Source: Vulcanimicrobiota bacterium
Lineage (GTDB): Bacteria > Vulcanimicrobiota > Vulcanimicrobiia > Vulcanimicrobiales > Vulcanimicrobiaceae
Assembly (NCBI GenBank): GCA_003168375.1
Contig: PMSI01000001.1
Coordinates: 1,488,001-1,552,000, forward strand
Length of the DNA stretch: 64,000 nt
Direction: 5' to 3'
Below, piece after piece: positions 56,269-64,000 of this stretch (position 1 is the stretch's first letter; each line of letters opens with the position of its first letter). Made by a program: the position numbers and the translations under genes. Under the pieces are notes generated by a model. That model had not been told where the DNA came from and searched no databases. It saw only the letters and a list, made by a program, of their open reading frames with translations.

Positions 56269-57272
56269 TCGGGGTATCCCGGCGGGGGCGCCGCGGACGG
56301 ATCTGTCACGTAGCCGGGCGCCTCGGTGCAGTTTCGGCAGAGCGGGCTCATGTTGTTCCCCGAACGCTCCGCCTCGCGCAACGCGCGATATGCCTCACCG
56401 TTCCAGATCTCCGCCAGCGACTGTTCGCGAACGTTCCCCATCGGCATGACGGTATCGTAGTCATAGCAGCACGGTACGACCGTACCGTCCCACGCGATCA
56501 CGACGCTGCTCCACATGTTGTAGCATGCGTGCGCACGCGTCGCGGCTGCGAGGCGGCTGCGCTGTTCCAGCGGCGCCAACGCGGTGAAATCGTGCTCGCT
56601 CTGATTTCCCCAGGCCGTGTACTGCTTGAACAGGATTTCGTCCGCGCCGGCGGCGCGCCAGATGGCTTCGAACTCGGCGACCTGATCCCGCGTCTCTTCC
56701 ATCACGATGATCTGAAGGATCGTGTGCGGTTTCGGCCGGCCGGCGCGGCCCCGAAGACTGAGAAAACGGCGAACGTTCGCGCAAACCTCGTCGTACGTGA
56801 ACGCCGCGCTGCGCCGAATGTGTTCGTACGTCGCAGCGTTCGTGCCGTCGATGCAGAGCATCAGCGTGTCGAGTTCCGAGTCGAGGAGTTGCGAGGACCG
56901 CGCTTCGGTCAGCAGCGTGGCGTTTGACGAGATACCGAGATTGCGGACACCGGCGGCTTTGGCGTACGCGATCTGCTCGAACAGGCGTGGATGCATCAAC
57001 GGTTCGCCGAACCAATGAAACCAGCACGGCTCGGTGAAGAACTCCCAGCCGTCGACGATCTTGCGGAACACCGCATCGTCCATGTGTCCGAGCGGGCGCT
57101 CCATGAGATCGGGTTCACCGCGTGGGCACATGACGCAGCGAATGTTGCAAAAGTTCGTGGACTCGATCGCGAACACGTCCGGCAGGCTCCGCAGCGTCGT
57201 GCGGCCCGTTTCGTACTCGTATGTTCGTCGGCGCAAGTTCTCGGCAGCGCGCTCAGCCGCTGACAAAAGCAT
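56265..57272 (-). CDS. Radical SAM/SPASM-domain protein
   Basis: 335 aa from ATG 57272. The radical SAM cluster motif is CNIRCVMCPRG (Cys-x3-Cys-x2-Cys), with WFHWFGEPLMHPRLF as the GGE-type S-adenosylmethionine motif. A C-terminal SPASM domain has CCYDYD, GNVREQSLAEIWN and SPLCRNCTEAPGY, giving Cys ligands for an extra Fe-S cluster. Such enzymes modify peptides, sugars or nucleotides; no precursor peptide gene is seen next door. Codons between 57323 (TTG) and 57272 may also be coding. Confidence 0.85.
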   Translation of the reverse strand: MLLSAAERAAENLRRRTYEYETGRTTLRSLPDVFAIESTNFCNIRCVMCPRGEPDLMERPLGHMDDAVFRKIVDGWEFFTEPCWFHWFGEPLMHPRLFEQIAYAKAAGVRNLGISSNATLLTEARSSQLLDSELDTLMLCIDGTNAATYEHIRRSAAFTYDEVCANVRRFLSLRGRAGRPKPHTILQIIVMEETRDQVAEFEAIWRAAGADEILFKQYTAWGNQSEHDFTALAPLEQRSRLAAATRAHACYNMWSSVVIAWDGTVVPCCYDYDTVMPMGNVREQSLAEIWNGEAYRALREAERSGNNMSPLCRNCTEAPGYVTDPSAAPPPGYPD

Positions 57273-57377
57273 ATTCGAGAGGCGATTGGCCGTTGCGGAC
57301 GGCAGGACCCGCAACCGCCCCAAATCCTTACTCGCTCGAGGCGGGGCTCGCGACGGCGCCCGCGTCGCCCGAAGGCG

Positions 57378-58067
57378 TCAGTGCGCGCCCGCCCCGAACA
57401 ACGGTGCGATAACCAGACCGACGCAGTCGACAAAGGCGTGCATGGCGGCGCACACCCAAAAGTTTCGCCGCCACACGTACAGTGCCGTCAGAAACGCCGC
57501 GATGATCGCCACGGCGACGAGCGAGAGATGGAAACCGTAGCGCGGGACATGTGCAAGCGTGAAGAACGCGACCGTCACCGCGCCTGATATCCAAAGCTTC
57601 CCCGTGAAAAGCGTGAGGCGCTCGATCGCGTAGGCGCGAAACATGAGCTCCTCGCAAAAGCCGGCCGTCAGGAATAAGGCGATGCGCAGCGTCAGCGGAA
57701 CCGCTACGATTTGGGCCGACGTTGCTCCGCTCGCCGTCGCCGTCAAGGCCGAGAAGATCGCCGTGGCCACGAACATCGCCACAATGGCGATTCCCATTGC
57801 GCCGGCGTCGCGCCACGACGGCGTGCGGAACCCGATCGAGCCGAGCGGCAGCCGCTCCCAAAAGAGAACGATCGCCAGGATGACGAGTGCGACGATCCAT
57901 TCGAAGAGAACGACGCCGAGGTCTTGCTTGACGTCGGCGATATTCTGGTGCGCCTGACCGGGCAGATATGGGAGCAGAAAGGCGCTGCCGAGCGCCACGA
58001 TCAGGCCGACGATCGGTGCCGTGCGCGACCGGGGCCGGGCCGGTGGGGACGTCATTGGGGTCACCAT
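57378..58067 (-). CDS. CPBP family intramembrane metalloprotease
   Basis: 229 aa membrane protein with six to seven hydrophobic segments. The CPBP/CAAX-protease motifs are complete: FCEELMFRAYAIERL (EExxxR), FFTLAHVPRYG (FxxxH) and AAMHAFVDCVG (HxxxD, equivalent to HxxxN). Bacterial members serve in maturation or self-immunity, often of bacteriocins. The radical SAM/SPASM gene follows on the same strand after 105 bp, a pairing seen in peptide-modification loci, although no substrate peptide was found. Starts ATG 58067 or 58055. Confidence 0.88.
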   Translation of the reverse strand: MVTPMTSPPARPRSRTAPIVGLIVALGSAFLLPYLPGQAHQNIADVKQDLGVVLFEWIVALVILAIVLFWERLPLGSIGFRTPSWRDAGAMGIAIVAMFVATAIFSALTATASGATSAQIVAVPLTLRIALFLTAGFCEELMFRAYAIERLTLFTGKLWISGAVTVAFFTLAHVPRYGFHLSLVAVAIIAAFLTALYVWRRNFWVCAAMHAFVDCVGLVIAPLFGAGAH

Positions 58068-58082
58068 ACCCCGGGCGCCGGC

Positions 58083-58111
58083 TTGACGTTCTCTTAAAAG
58101 CGTAGTAGAGT
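58083..58111 (+). promoter_or_regulatory. Sigma-70-type promoter for the barrel protein gene
   Basis: TTGACG (58083-58088), 17-base spacer, TAGAGT (58106-58111). This is one of the best matches to a housekeeping promoter in the window and points at the gene starting at 58162. The AT-rich leader that follows (CTTAAATCAATAAGAG) contrasts with the G+C-rich surroundings. Confidence 0.65.
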
Positions 58112-58161
58112 AGCGCCGCGGTAGTCTTAAATCAATAAGAGTCGTGGGAGCGAGGGCCCGA

Positions 58162-60297
58162 GTGAAGATTGCGATCGGTTGGGCGGTCTGCCTTCGAAGC
58201 TCGGGCCTTGTTCTCGCCCTGACCGCCGTCGCGTGCCGAGGTGCGCTGGCCCAGAACGCGCCGGCCGCTCCGACCGTCCTCGCGATCCCGACGGTCCAGG
58301 CGCCGCCGCCGCTCGACCCCAAGGCCGATCCCGCCGGCTGGAAAGACGCGGCGAGCGTCACGCTGCCCTGGGACGTGCAGCACCAGAAGCCGGCCTCCGA
58401 ACCGACGACCGCTCGCGTCCTGACCGACGGTGCGAACATCTACGTGCGCTTCGACGTACGGCAGCGCGAGGCGCTGCTCGCGCAGCAGCACACGAACGAC
58501 GTCGGCGACGGTACCGACGACGAAGTTTGGATCGATCTGTGGCCGAACGGCAACAGCGGCTTCTACTATCAGTTCGCCGCGACGTCGAACGGGACGCACT
58601 TCCAGTACTCGTCGGAGAACACCGCGTACTCGCCGACCTGGACCTCGTTCGGCGTCGCGTCGAACGGCGGCTTCGTCGTCACGATGCAGATCCCGCTCAA
58701 GATCATGCGCGGCGGCGGAGCGGGCTGGAAAGCGCAGTTCGTACGGATCGTGCGCTCGACCGGCGAGCGGCAGATCTGGACGTACGGTCCCGCCCAGACG
58801 AACGGCGACGACGTCACCTACGCCGGCGCGCTGAGCGGCCTCGCGCCGGCCGCCGGTCTGCGGCCGCGGCCGCGCGTCGCGCTCTACGGCCTCGGCGCAT
58901 TCGGCTCGAGCAGCTCGGGTCTGACGACCTCGCGGATCGGCGGCGACTTCTCGCTCCCCGTCACCGCGACGTCCTCGATCTACGGAACGATCCATCCCGA
59001 CTTCTCGAACGTCGAAGTCGACCAGCAGACGATCTCACCGACCGCGTACCAGCGCTCCTTCAGCGAGGTGCGCCCGTTCTTCACCCAGGGCGCGAACTTC
59101 TACGAGAACCTCGACTGCGACGCGTGCCCGTTCGTGGCGCAGCTGTACACGCCGGCGATCCCGACACCACGCGACGGCTACGCGTTCGAGGGCAAGCAGG
59201 GGCAGCTCTCGTTCGGCGCGTTCGACGCGGTCGGCGCGGGCCGAACCGACGGCGCGGCGGCGGTCACCTACCGCACGCCCGACAGTCACTGGCGGCTCAC
59301 CGCGCAAACAGTCGCCGCGAACCTGCCCGGGATCACCGACCACGTCGACGTGACCGGACTGTCGTACAACGACAGCAAGCACACCAGCGCGTACTTCAAC
59401 TACGGGAGCGACAGCGGGACGAACGTGCGAGACGGAAGCCGTGCGCAGCGCTACGACGCGGGCACGTTCCTGTACACGAACACGTTCGGGTTCGCCGCCT
59501 CGATCCGCAAGGTCGGGGCGTACTACGAGCCGGTCGACGGGTTCGTGCAGCACGCCGACATCGCCGGATACGCGCTCTACGAGAACAAGATCTGGCTGTT
59601 CGACAAGAAGTCGTGGCTCAACAGCATCCAGTTCGGCTCGTTCCTCGACCGTTACCACGACAATACCGGGGCGCTGAATCAAACCGACACCACCATCTTC
59701 CTGGACGTCCTCACCAGCAGCCGCATCGACGTGCAGGGGACGGTCGGAGCGAGCTACCTGCTGCTAGACAGCGGTGTGTTCACGCCGATCTCGCAGAACG
59801 GCGTCAGCGCGACGTGGCACAGCGGCACGGCGAACAATCCCGGGAGCAACGGCTATCACGGCTCGTCCGCGACGCCGACGACGATCTCGTGGAACACCGG
59901 CCGGTTCGGACCGGGCCGGGTCGATGCGTGGTTCCGCAGTTCGACGATGCGGGCTGGGCCGCGCGGGACGCTCTCGCTCGAGGCCGACGATACGCGCGGC
60001 TACGAGGACAACGGCAGGACGAACGTGCAGTGGCTGGAGCGCGTCGGCTACACGTACGCGACCGGCCGGAACTCGTCGTTCGCGGTCGGCGTGCGCCGCA
60101 TCATCGGAACGCCGCCGATCGTCGACGTTCGCAGCCTCCCCTCGTTCACCGGCGCCTGGAACGTCTCATTCGCCTACCACCGCCGCTCGCCGCACGACGA
60201 GCTGTACTTCGCTTACGGCGACGCCAGCCAGCTCTCGACGCTCCCGCAGTTCATCCTGAAGTACATCCACTACTTCGGTGCCGAGAAGGGCACCTGA
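58162..60297 (+). CDS. Outer-membrane barrel protein with CBM9-like N-terminal domain (DUF5916 type)
   Basis: 711 aa from GTG 58162 (GAGGG five to six bases upstream). Signal peptide up to about residue 30. The CBM9-like domain follows (WKDAASVTLPWDVQHQ, NIYVRFDVRQREALL, TDDEVWIDLWPNGNSGFYYQF). The DUF5916-type barrel has HPDFSNVEVDQQTISPTAYQRSF and EVRPFFTQGANFYEN, and amphipathic beta-strands to the C-terminus FILKYIHYFG. Proteins of this type sit in the outer membrane, perhaps binding carbohydrate or acting in surface assembly; direct function is unknown. Confidence 0.85.
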   Translation: MKIAIGWAVCLRSSGLVLALTAVACRGALAQNAPAAPTVLAIPTVQAPPPLDPKADPAGWKDAASVTLPWDVQHQKPASEPTTARVLTDGANIYVRFDVRQREALLAQQHTNDVGDGTDDEVWIDLWPNGNSGFYYQFAATSNGTHFQYSSENTAYSPTWTSFGVASNGGFVVTMQIPLKIMRGGGAGWKAQFVRIVRSTGERQIWTYGPAQTNGDDVTYAGALSGLAPAAGLRPRPRVALYGLGAFGSSSSGLTTSRIGGDFSLPVTATSSIYGTIHPDFSNVEVDQQTISPTAYQRSFSEVRPFFTQGANFYENLDCDACPFVAQLYTPAIPTPRDGYAFEGKQGQLSFGAFDAVGAGRTDGAAAVTYRTPDSHWRLTAQTVAANLPGITDHVDVTGLSYNDSKHTSAYFNYGSDSGTNVRDGSRAQRYDAGTFLYTNTFGFAASIRKVGAYYEPVDGFVQHADIAGYALYENKIWLFDKKSWLNSIQFGSFLDRYHDNTGALNQTDTTIFLDVLTSSRIDVQGTVGASYLLLDSGVFTPISQNGVSATWHSGTANNPGSNGYHGSSATPTTISWNTGRFGPGRVDAWFRSSTMRAGPRGTLSLEADDTRGYEDNGRTNVQWLERVGYTYATGRNSSFAVGVRRIIGTPPIVDVRSLPSFTGAWNVSFAYHRRSPHDELYFAYGDASQLSTLPQFILKYIHYFGAEKGT

Positions 60298-60301
60298 CCG
60301 A

Positions 60302-60688
60302 TCAGCGCGCCGCTGCGGAGGCCACTTCCGGGACGACGCGGTAGGCGCCGATCCGCCCGTTGGGGTCGAGGCGCAGTTCCACCAGCATCGCGCCCTTGTC
60401 GAACGCCGCTTCGAAATCGTAGCGCTGCTTGTCGGGCTGGCTCGCGGCTTGCTTGAGGCCGCGGTACGCTCCGAGCGCATGCATCTGAGCGGCGAGCGCG
60501 TTCAGGGAGGCGCGCGTCACCTGGAGTTTCAGCGCCGCGTCGAAGTGTTCGGTCGTCTTCGCGTAGTCGGCGTCGTAGACGCCCCGGGTCGTATCGCTGG
60601 CGAGCGCGAGGGGATCGTCGTGGCGCGCACACCCGCACGCCGCGATCGCAAGCGCGACCGCGACGTACGCGAGGGGATTCGGCCGCAC
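60302..60688 (-). CDS. Small lipoprotein, DUF3887-like
   Basis: 128 aa from GTG 60688 with lipobox AIAAC near residue 18. The mature part, FDAALKLQVTRASLNALAAQMHALGAYRG, then YDFEAAFDKGAMLVELRLDPNGRIGAYRVVP, resembles DUF3887 domains that often accompany hydrolases as cell-surface modules. Ends five bases from the convergent barrel gene and starts two bases after the stop of its minus-strand upstream neighbour. Confidence 0.7.
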   Translation of the reverse strand: MRPNPLAYVAVALAIAACGCARHDDPLALASDTTRGVYDADYAKTTEHFDAALKLQVTRASLNALAAQMHALGAYRGLKQAASQPDKQRYDFEAAFDKGAMLVELRLDPNGRIGAYRVVPEVASAAAR

Positions 60689-60690
60689 CG

Positions 60691-61176
60691 CTAGAGGATG
60701 CCCCAGCCGTACGAGACGTTCGCTAGGCGCGTCGGCCCCGGCTCGCTCACGCGTGCTCCGGCGACCAAGGGGTGGAACGCCGGCTGACCCTGTGCGACGT
60801 TCGCGTTCGAACGGCCCTGCGTCAGCGCGAGCTCGTGCCGCAGCCGCAGCACCTCCTGGTGCTGGATCGCGACTTCGTGCTGATACGACGAGACCAGCGC
60901 GGCTTCGTGCGCGTACGCCGATCGCTCGGACTCGTACGCCGCCTCGGCGTTATTCGCGGCGGCCTGCGTCTGCGCCTGACGCCGGTCGTACTCGGCGTAC
61001 TTCTGGTGAACTTTCTTGTTGTGGTTGATGATCAGCAGCGTGCCCGCGACCGCGGCACCGCCGAGGATGATGTTGCGCGTGCTGGCAGCGCCGTCGGCGA
61101 GCGCCGGTGCGGCGGGAACCGCCGTCGCCGCGAGCGCGGCGCACAGCGAGAGACAAGCAAGGCGGCGTTTGGTCAT
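60691..61176 (-). CDS. Secreted coiled-coil protein of unknown function
   Basis: 161 aa from ATG 61176 (GGAGG upstream). Signal peptide TKRRLACLSLCAALAATAVPA. Then a hydrophobic stretch (NIILGGAAVAGTLLIINHN) and an Ala/Gln/Glu-rich segment (YDRRQAQTQAAANNAEAAYESERS) likely to form a coiled coil. Tail has a Pro/Gly-rich end ANVSYGWGIL. Function not recognised; co-directional with the lipoprotein. Confidence 0.65.
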   Translation of the reverse strand: MTKRRLACLSLCAALAATAVPAAPALADGAASTRNIILGGAAVAGTLLIINHNKKVHQKYAEYDRRQAQTQAAANNAEAAYESERSAYAHEAALVSSYQHEVAIQHQEVLRLRHELALTQGRSNANVAQGQPAFHPLVAGARVSEPGPTRLANVSYGWGIL

Positions 61177-61245
61177 CGAGTCGTTTCCTCCAGAGTACAC
61201 GTACCCAACGAGTGCGACGGTGTGCACGGTTCCGTACCCGGCCTC

Positions 61246-61270
61246 GTCATCCTGAGCCTGTCGAAGGATG
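61246..61270. repeat. REP-like imperfect palindrome
   Basis: GTCATCCTGAGCCTGTCGAA followed by GGATG. CATCCT and AGGATG form a stem; the core CCTTCGACAGGCTCAGGATGA is, from general knowledge, a common extragenic palindrome in many bacterial genomes. It lies between two divergent genes (61176 and 61298). Only one copy was found in this window by eye. Confidence 0.55.
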
Positions 61271-61297
61271 TGACGGGTGTCCGGCGGAGAGTCGCGG

Positions 61298-62347
61298 ATG
61301 CGGCAAACCGTGGTCTCCGGGGTCTGGTCGTGGTCGCAATGGCAGCCCGACCGTGGCCTGGACTTCAACAGCTTCTTCGCGGAACACGCGGACGGGAATC
61401 TGGTCGTCGATCCGCTCGAACCCGACGAGGAGACGCTCGCCGAGCTTCGTTCCCGTGGTGTCGCCGCGGTGCTCGTCACGAACCGCGATCACGAGCGCGC
61501 CTCGGCAGCCGTCGCCGAGGCGACCGGCGCACCCGTCGTGGCGAGCGCGCTCGATGCGCCGTTGCTCGCGCGCCGGCCCGATCGGACGGTCGAACCGGGC
61601 GACGTGCTGTGCGGCTGGTTCGTGCGCGGTTTCGAGGGCTTGAAAACCCCCGGCGAGATCGCCCTCGTCGACCGCGCACGCAAGGCCGCGATCGTCGGCG
61701 ACGCCTTGTGGGGAAAGCCGGCTGGAGCGCTGACGATCATGCCCAAGGTCGCGGATCCGGACCGCGCCGCGTTGTCGTTGCGCGCCCTGCGGGCCGCGCA
61801 CGTCGAGCACCTCTTGGTCGGCGACGGTGCCTGCATCTTCGGCAACGCGTACGACGCGATCGGGGCGGCGCTCGACAGCCGCGACGGTGTGCTGGCGAGC
61901 CGCGTGAACATCGACGAACTGCGCTACGTCCGGTTCCCCGATCCGCCGCCGTACAGCGGCGAGGCCGCGGAGGTCGGCTGGCTGCTGGGCGCGCGGAAGC
62001 TCTCGTACGCGATGGGCCGCTTGCAGCCCGGCGACCACTACTGCCCGTACCACTGGCACACCGCCGAAGAAGAGCTGTTCGTGGTGATCTCCGGGGCGCC
62101 GACGCTGCGAACCCCCCGCGGCACGTTCGCGCTCCGCGCCGGCGACATCATCGCGTTCCCGGCGGCTCCGGGGGGCGCGCACCGGATATGGAACGACGCT
62201 CCGCACGTGGCCGACGTGCTGATGATCGCGAGCGCGGATCCCGCCGACGTGTGCTACTATCCCGATTCCCGGAAGTTCGTCGTCGAGGCGACCGGGACGC
62301 TGGTGCGCGATCATCCGCAGCTCGACTACTTCGAGGGCGAGACGTGA
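61298..62347 (+). CDS. Fusion of degenerate metallo-beta-lactamase-like domain and cupin
   Basis: 349 aa from ATG 61298 (GGAGAG six bases upstream). The N-terminal half follows the MBL topology (NLVVDPLEPDEETLAELRSRGVAAVLVTNRDHERA), but the HxHxDH zinc motif is reduced to TNRDH; IVGDALWG corresponds to the later Asp strand. The C-terminal half is a cupin with HWHTAEEELFVV (metal His pair and Glu), GDIIAFPAAPGGAHRIWN (third His) and a following strand. Possibly a one-metal enzyme or sensor. First gene of a coupled set leading to the GH38 gene. Confidence 0.75.
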   Translation: MRQTVVSGVWSWSQWQPDRGLDFNSFFAEHADGNLVVDPLEPDEETLAELRSRGVAAVLVTNRDHERASAAVAEATGAPVVASALDAPLLARRPDRTVEPGDVLCGWFVRGFEGLKTPGEIALVDRARKAAIVGDALWGKPAGALTIMPKVADPDRAALSLRALRAAHVEHLLVGDGACIFGNAYDAIGAALDSRDGVLASRVNIDELRYVRFPDPPPYSGEAAEVGWLLGARKLSYAMGRLQPGDHYCPYHWHTAEEELFVVISGAPTLRTPRGTFALRAGDIIAFPAAPGGAHRIWNDAPHVADVLMIASADPADVCYYPDSRKFVVEATGTLVRDHPQLDYFEGET

Positions 62348-62400
62348 GCGCGGTCCCGGCCCAGGTGCAGGCGCGCCTGCGCGCGTACGGAGGGTCGTGA
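62344..62400 (+). CDS. 18-codon ORF coupled at both ends
   Basis: From GTG 62344 (GTGA overlap with the MBL-cupin stop) the product is VSAVPAQVQARLRAYGGS, ending at TGA 62398-62400 in a TGATG overlap with the next gene. No family is known. It may be a translation-coupling relay or a remnant of a longer gene. The coding case rests only on its two overlaps. Confidence 0.35.
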   Translation: MSAVPAQVQARLRAYGGS

Positions 62401-62801
62401 TGCTGCCGTTCCTGGTCGCCGCTGCGCTCGCCACCGCTCCACCCTCACCGTGCCCGTCGGATCTGCTGGTCGCAAGCCCGCGCCTGCGGGTCGTGCGCGC
62501 GATCGACAAGACGCGCGACAACTACGTCGTGACGGTCGACGTGAAGAACCGCGGCGTCGCGCCGCAACCCGACGACACCCGCCAGCACCTCTCGCTGGTC
62601 CGCGACGGCAACACGATCGGAAGCCAGCCGATCCCGGCGATCGGAGCGAACGAGAGTTACGCCGCGGCGTTTCGCCTGCAGTTGCCTCACGAGCGCAAGC
62701 GCGGGCCGTTCACGGTCGAGTTTCGCTACGTGCTCGACTCGAAGAACGCCCCGCGTGCCAACTGTACGAGCGTCAACGACCGGCTGACCGCCACGCTCTG
62801 A
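62400..62801 (+). CDS. Small exported protein, CARDB-like
   Basis: 133 aa from ATG 62400 (GGAGGG five bases upstream). A short hydrophobic leader (LPFLVAAALATAPPS) precedes a single Ig-like strand pattern (YVVTVDVKNRGVAPQPDDTRQHLSLVRDG, then RKRGPFTVEFRYVLDSKNAP), which fits CARDB-type adhesion modules. Two Cys may form a disulfide. Coupled (TGATG) to the GH38 gene. Confidence 0.65.
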   Translation: MLPFLVAAALATAPPSPCPSDLLVASPRLRVVRAIDKTRDNYVVTVDVKNRGVAPQPDDTRQHLSLVRDGNTIGSQPIPAIGANESYAAAFRLQLPHERKRGPFTVEFRYVLDSKNAPRANCTSVNDRLTATL

Positions 62802-64000
62802 TGCGCGTCCGCCTCGCCCGGCGCACCGCCGACGAGGCGACGGTCGCGCTCGTCGCGCGAGCGGTGTTCCCCAACGGTCTGCTGCGCGTCCGCTATCGCA
62901 CGCGGACCGGTGCGCTGCTGCGCATCGACGGCGCCGTGCAGGGCGCGTTCGACGCGATGCACGAGACGATCGACGTTTGCGCGCACCCGGGCGAGCACGA
63001 GATCCTCCTCGAGGTCGAGCGGCGCTCGCTGCCGGTCTCCGGACTCCCCGCCGGCGACGGGGTCCGCTGGCGCCTGATGCTCGCGCGCGCCGCGCAGAGG
63101 CCTGCCGAGCACGTCGAGCTCGAGACGCGCGAAGGCGCCGCGCCCGGGATCGGGATCGCCGTGCCGCTGGTCGGGCACGCGCATCTCGACGTGGCGTGGC
63201 TGTGGACCTACGACGCGGCGCACCGCAAAGCGCAGCGCACCTTTGCCACCGCGCTGCGTGAGATCGAGGGCGATCCGCGCTACGTCTACGCGCAGAGCCA
63301 GCCCCAGCTGTACGCATGGGTCTTCGCGAACGATCCCGCCCTCGGCGACCGCGTTCGCGCCCTCGCATCGACCAGCTGGGACGCGAGCGTGGCGACGATG
63401 TGGGTCGAGCCCGATCTGCACGCGCCGAGCGGCGAGTCGGTGCTGCGCCAATTCGCGCACGGCATTCGCTGGACGCGCGAGCACCTCGGCATCGAGCCGA
63501 GCGTTGCCTGGCTCCCCGACACGTTCGGCTTTCCGTCGACGTTCCCGGCGCTCGCCGCGCATGCCGGCGTGCCGTACTTCGCGACGACGAAGCTGCAATG
63601 GAACGACACGACGCGCTGGCCGTACCCGCGCTTCCGCTGGATCGCCGACGACGGCTCGTCGCTCGTCGCCGTGGTGCTGAACAGCTACGACGGCGAGCTG
63701 AGCGACGATCGGATCGCCGCCGCGCGCGAGCGCGACGAGCTGCTCGTCGTCGGATACGGTGACGGCGGCGGAGGTCCGACCGACGCGGACCTCGCGCGCG
63801 TCGGCGACGGTTCGCGCGGCTGGACGCGCGTCGCCGACTGGTTCGCCCGCGAGGTCGCGCCGGGACCGCTTCCGGAGCACCGCGGCGAGCTGTACTTGGA
63901 GACGCACCGCGGCACCTACACGACGCACCACGACGTCAAGGCGCGCAACGCCGAACTGGAGCGGGCGCTCGCGCACGCCGAGGAACTCGCCGCATGGTGC
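62801..64000 (+). CDS. GH38-type alpha-mannosidase, N-terminal part (cut by window edge)
   Basis: 400 codons are visible without a stop. GH38 hallmarks: GHAHLDVAWLWTYDAA (zinc His and Asp), YVYAQSQPQLYAWV, MWVEPDLHAPSGESVLRQ and the nucleophile-region WLPDTFGF, then YLETHRGTYTTHHDVK (zinc His). The N-terminal 100 residues form the usual beta domain. No signal peptide, so a cytoplasmic enzyme cleaving mannose from imported or recycled glycans. The reading frame runs off the right edge; the C-terminal domains are missing. Confidence 0.93.
   Translation, partial: MRVRLARRTADEATVALVARAVFPNGLLRVRYRTRTGALLRIDGAVQGAFDAMHETIDVCAHPGEHEILLEVERRSLPVSGLPAGDGVRWRLMLARAAQRPAEHVELETREGAAPGIGIAVPLVGHAHLDVAWLWTYDAAHRKAQRTFATALREIEGDPRYVYAQSQPQLYAWVFANDPALGDRVRALASTSWDASVATMWVEPDLHAPSGESVLRQFAHGIRWTREHLGIEPSVAWLPDTFGFPSTFPALAAHAGVPYFATTKLQWNDTTRWPYPRFRWIADDGSSLVAVVLNSYDGELSDDRIAAARERDELLVVGYGDGGGGPTDADLARVGDGSRGWTRVADWFAREVAPGPLPEHRGELYLETHRGTYTTHHDVKARNAELERALAHAEELAAWC

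Noticed and set aside
1-64000. tRNA, rRNA genes and CRISPR arrays
   Set aside because: I looked for T-loop-like motifs, rRNA-like stretches and regularly spaced repeats and saw none that I could support.

Overview
The window is about 64 kb of high-G+C bacterial chromosome, almost fully coding, with many 1-4 bp gene overlaps (ATGA, GTGA, TGATG). Signal peptides, lipoboxes and a 711-residue outer-membrane-barrel-like protein point to a diderm (Gram-negative type) aerobic heterotroph. The gene mix (tricorn protease, split B12-dependent mutase with MeaB, membrane urate oxidase PuuD, CYP152-like P450) fits a soil or rock lineage such as Candidatus Eremiobacterota. That placement is only an impression: there is no rRNA gene here and no search could be run.

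Layout. 1-5.6 kb: the start of infC (probable AUA start), a secreted protein, a complete tricorn protease, and meaB. 5.6-7.3 kb: a lower-G+C islet with a zinc-ribbon/DUF4145-like gene and an FRG-domain gene. 7.4-15.4 kb: an alpha/beta hydrolase, the two-part methylmalonyl-CoA-type mutase, gltX, glmU and a tandem pair of paralogous small anchored proteins. 15.4-22.4 kb: a purine-ring degradation cluster (puuE, adenine deaminase, allC-like amidohydrolase, AtzF-C-like protein, uraH, puuD, uraD, 8-oxoguanine-type deaminase). 22.6-24.7 kb: a second accessory islet with a HEPN-like protein and a hicBA toxin-antitoxin pair. 24.8-30.6 kb: a DUF2252 protein, a two-gene xanthine-dehydrogenase-type molybdenum hydroxylase, and thyX. 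30.6-34 kb: a degenerate M48 peptidase relative, a secreted protein, a degenerate amino-acid kinase and a CAP protein. 34-38.5 kb: prs-rplY-pth and divergent uvrB. 38.5-46.7 kb: secreted proteins, a peptide-type binding lipoprotein, a PAS-PAS-GGDEF-EAL protein and a cytochrome P450. 46.8-56.3 kb: one long operon of a branched-chain-type ABC transporter, a small membrane protein, hyuA, hyuB and a DUF1445 (D-glutamate cyclase family) gene. 56.3-64 kb: radical SAM/SPASM protein, CPBP protease, CBM9-barrel protein, a lipoprotein, an MBL-cupin fusion and the start of a GH38 alpha-mannosidase.

How the genes fit together. The molybdenum hydroxylase (26-29.7 kb) and the purine cluster (15.5-22.4 kb) together make a nearly continuous path from adenine or guanine-type bases through urate to allantoate and beyond, so the cell probably scavenges purine nitrogen. 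The Liv-HyuAB-DUF1445 operon looks like uptake and hydrolysis of a cyclic amide such as 5-oxoproline or a hydantoin.

The most unusual signal is that three genes (infC, pth and the deaminase at 21.07 kb) can reach their full conserved N-termini only from AUA, AUC and AUU codons. The pth frame also continues the rplY frame across a single UAG. Two further genes keep a family fold while losing its catalytic residues.
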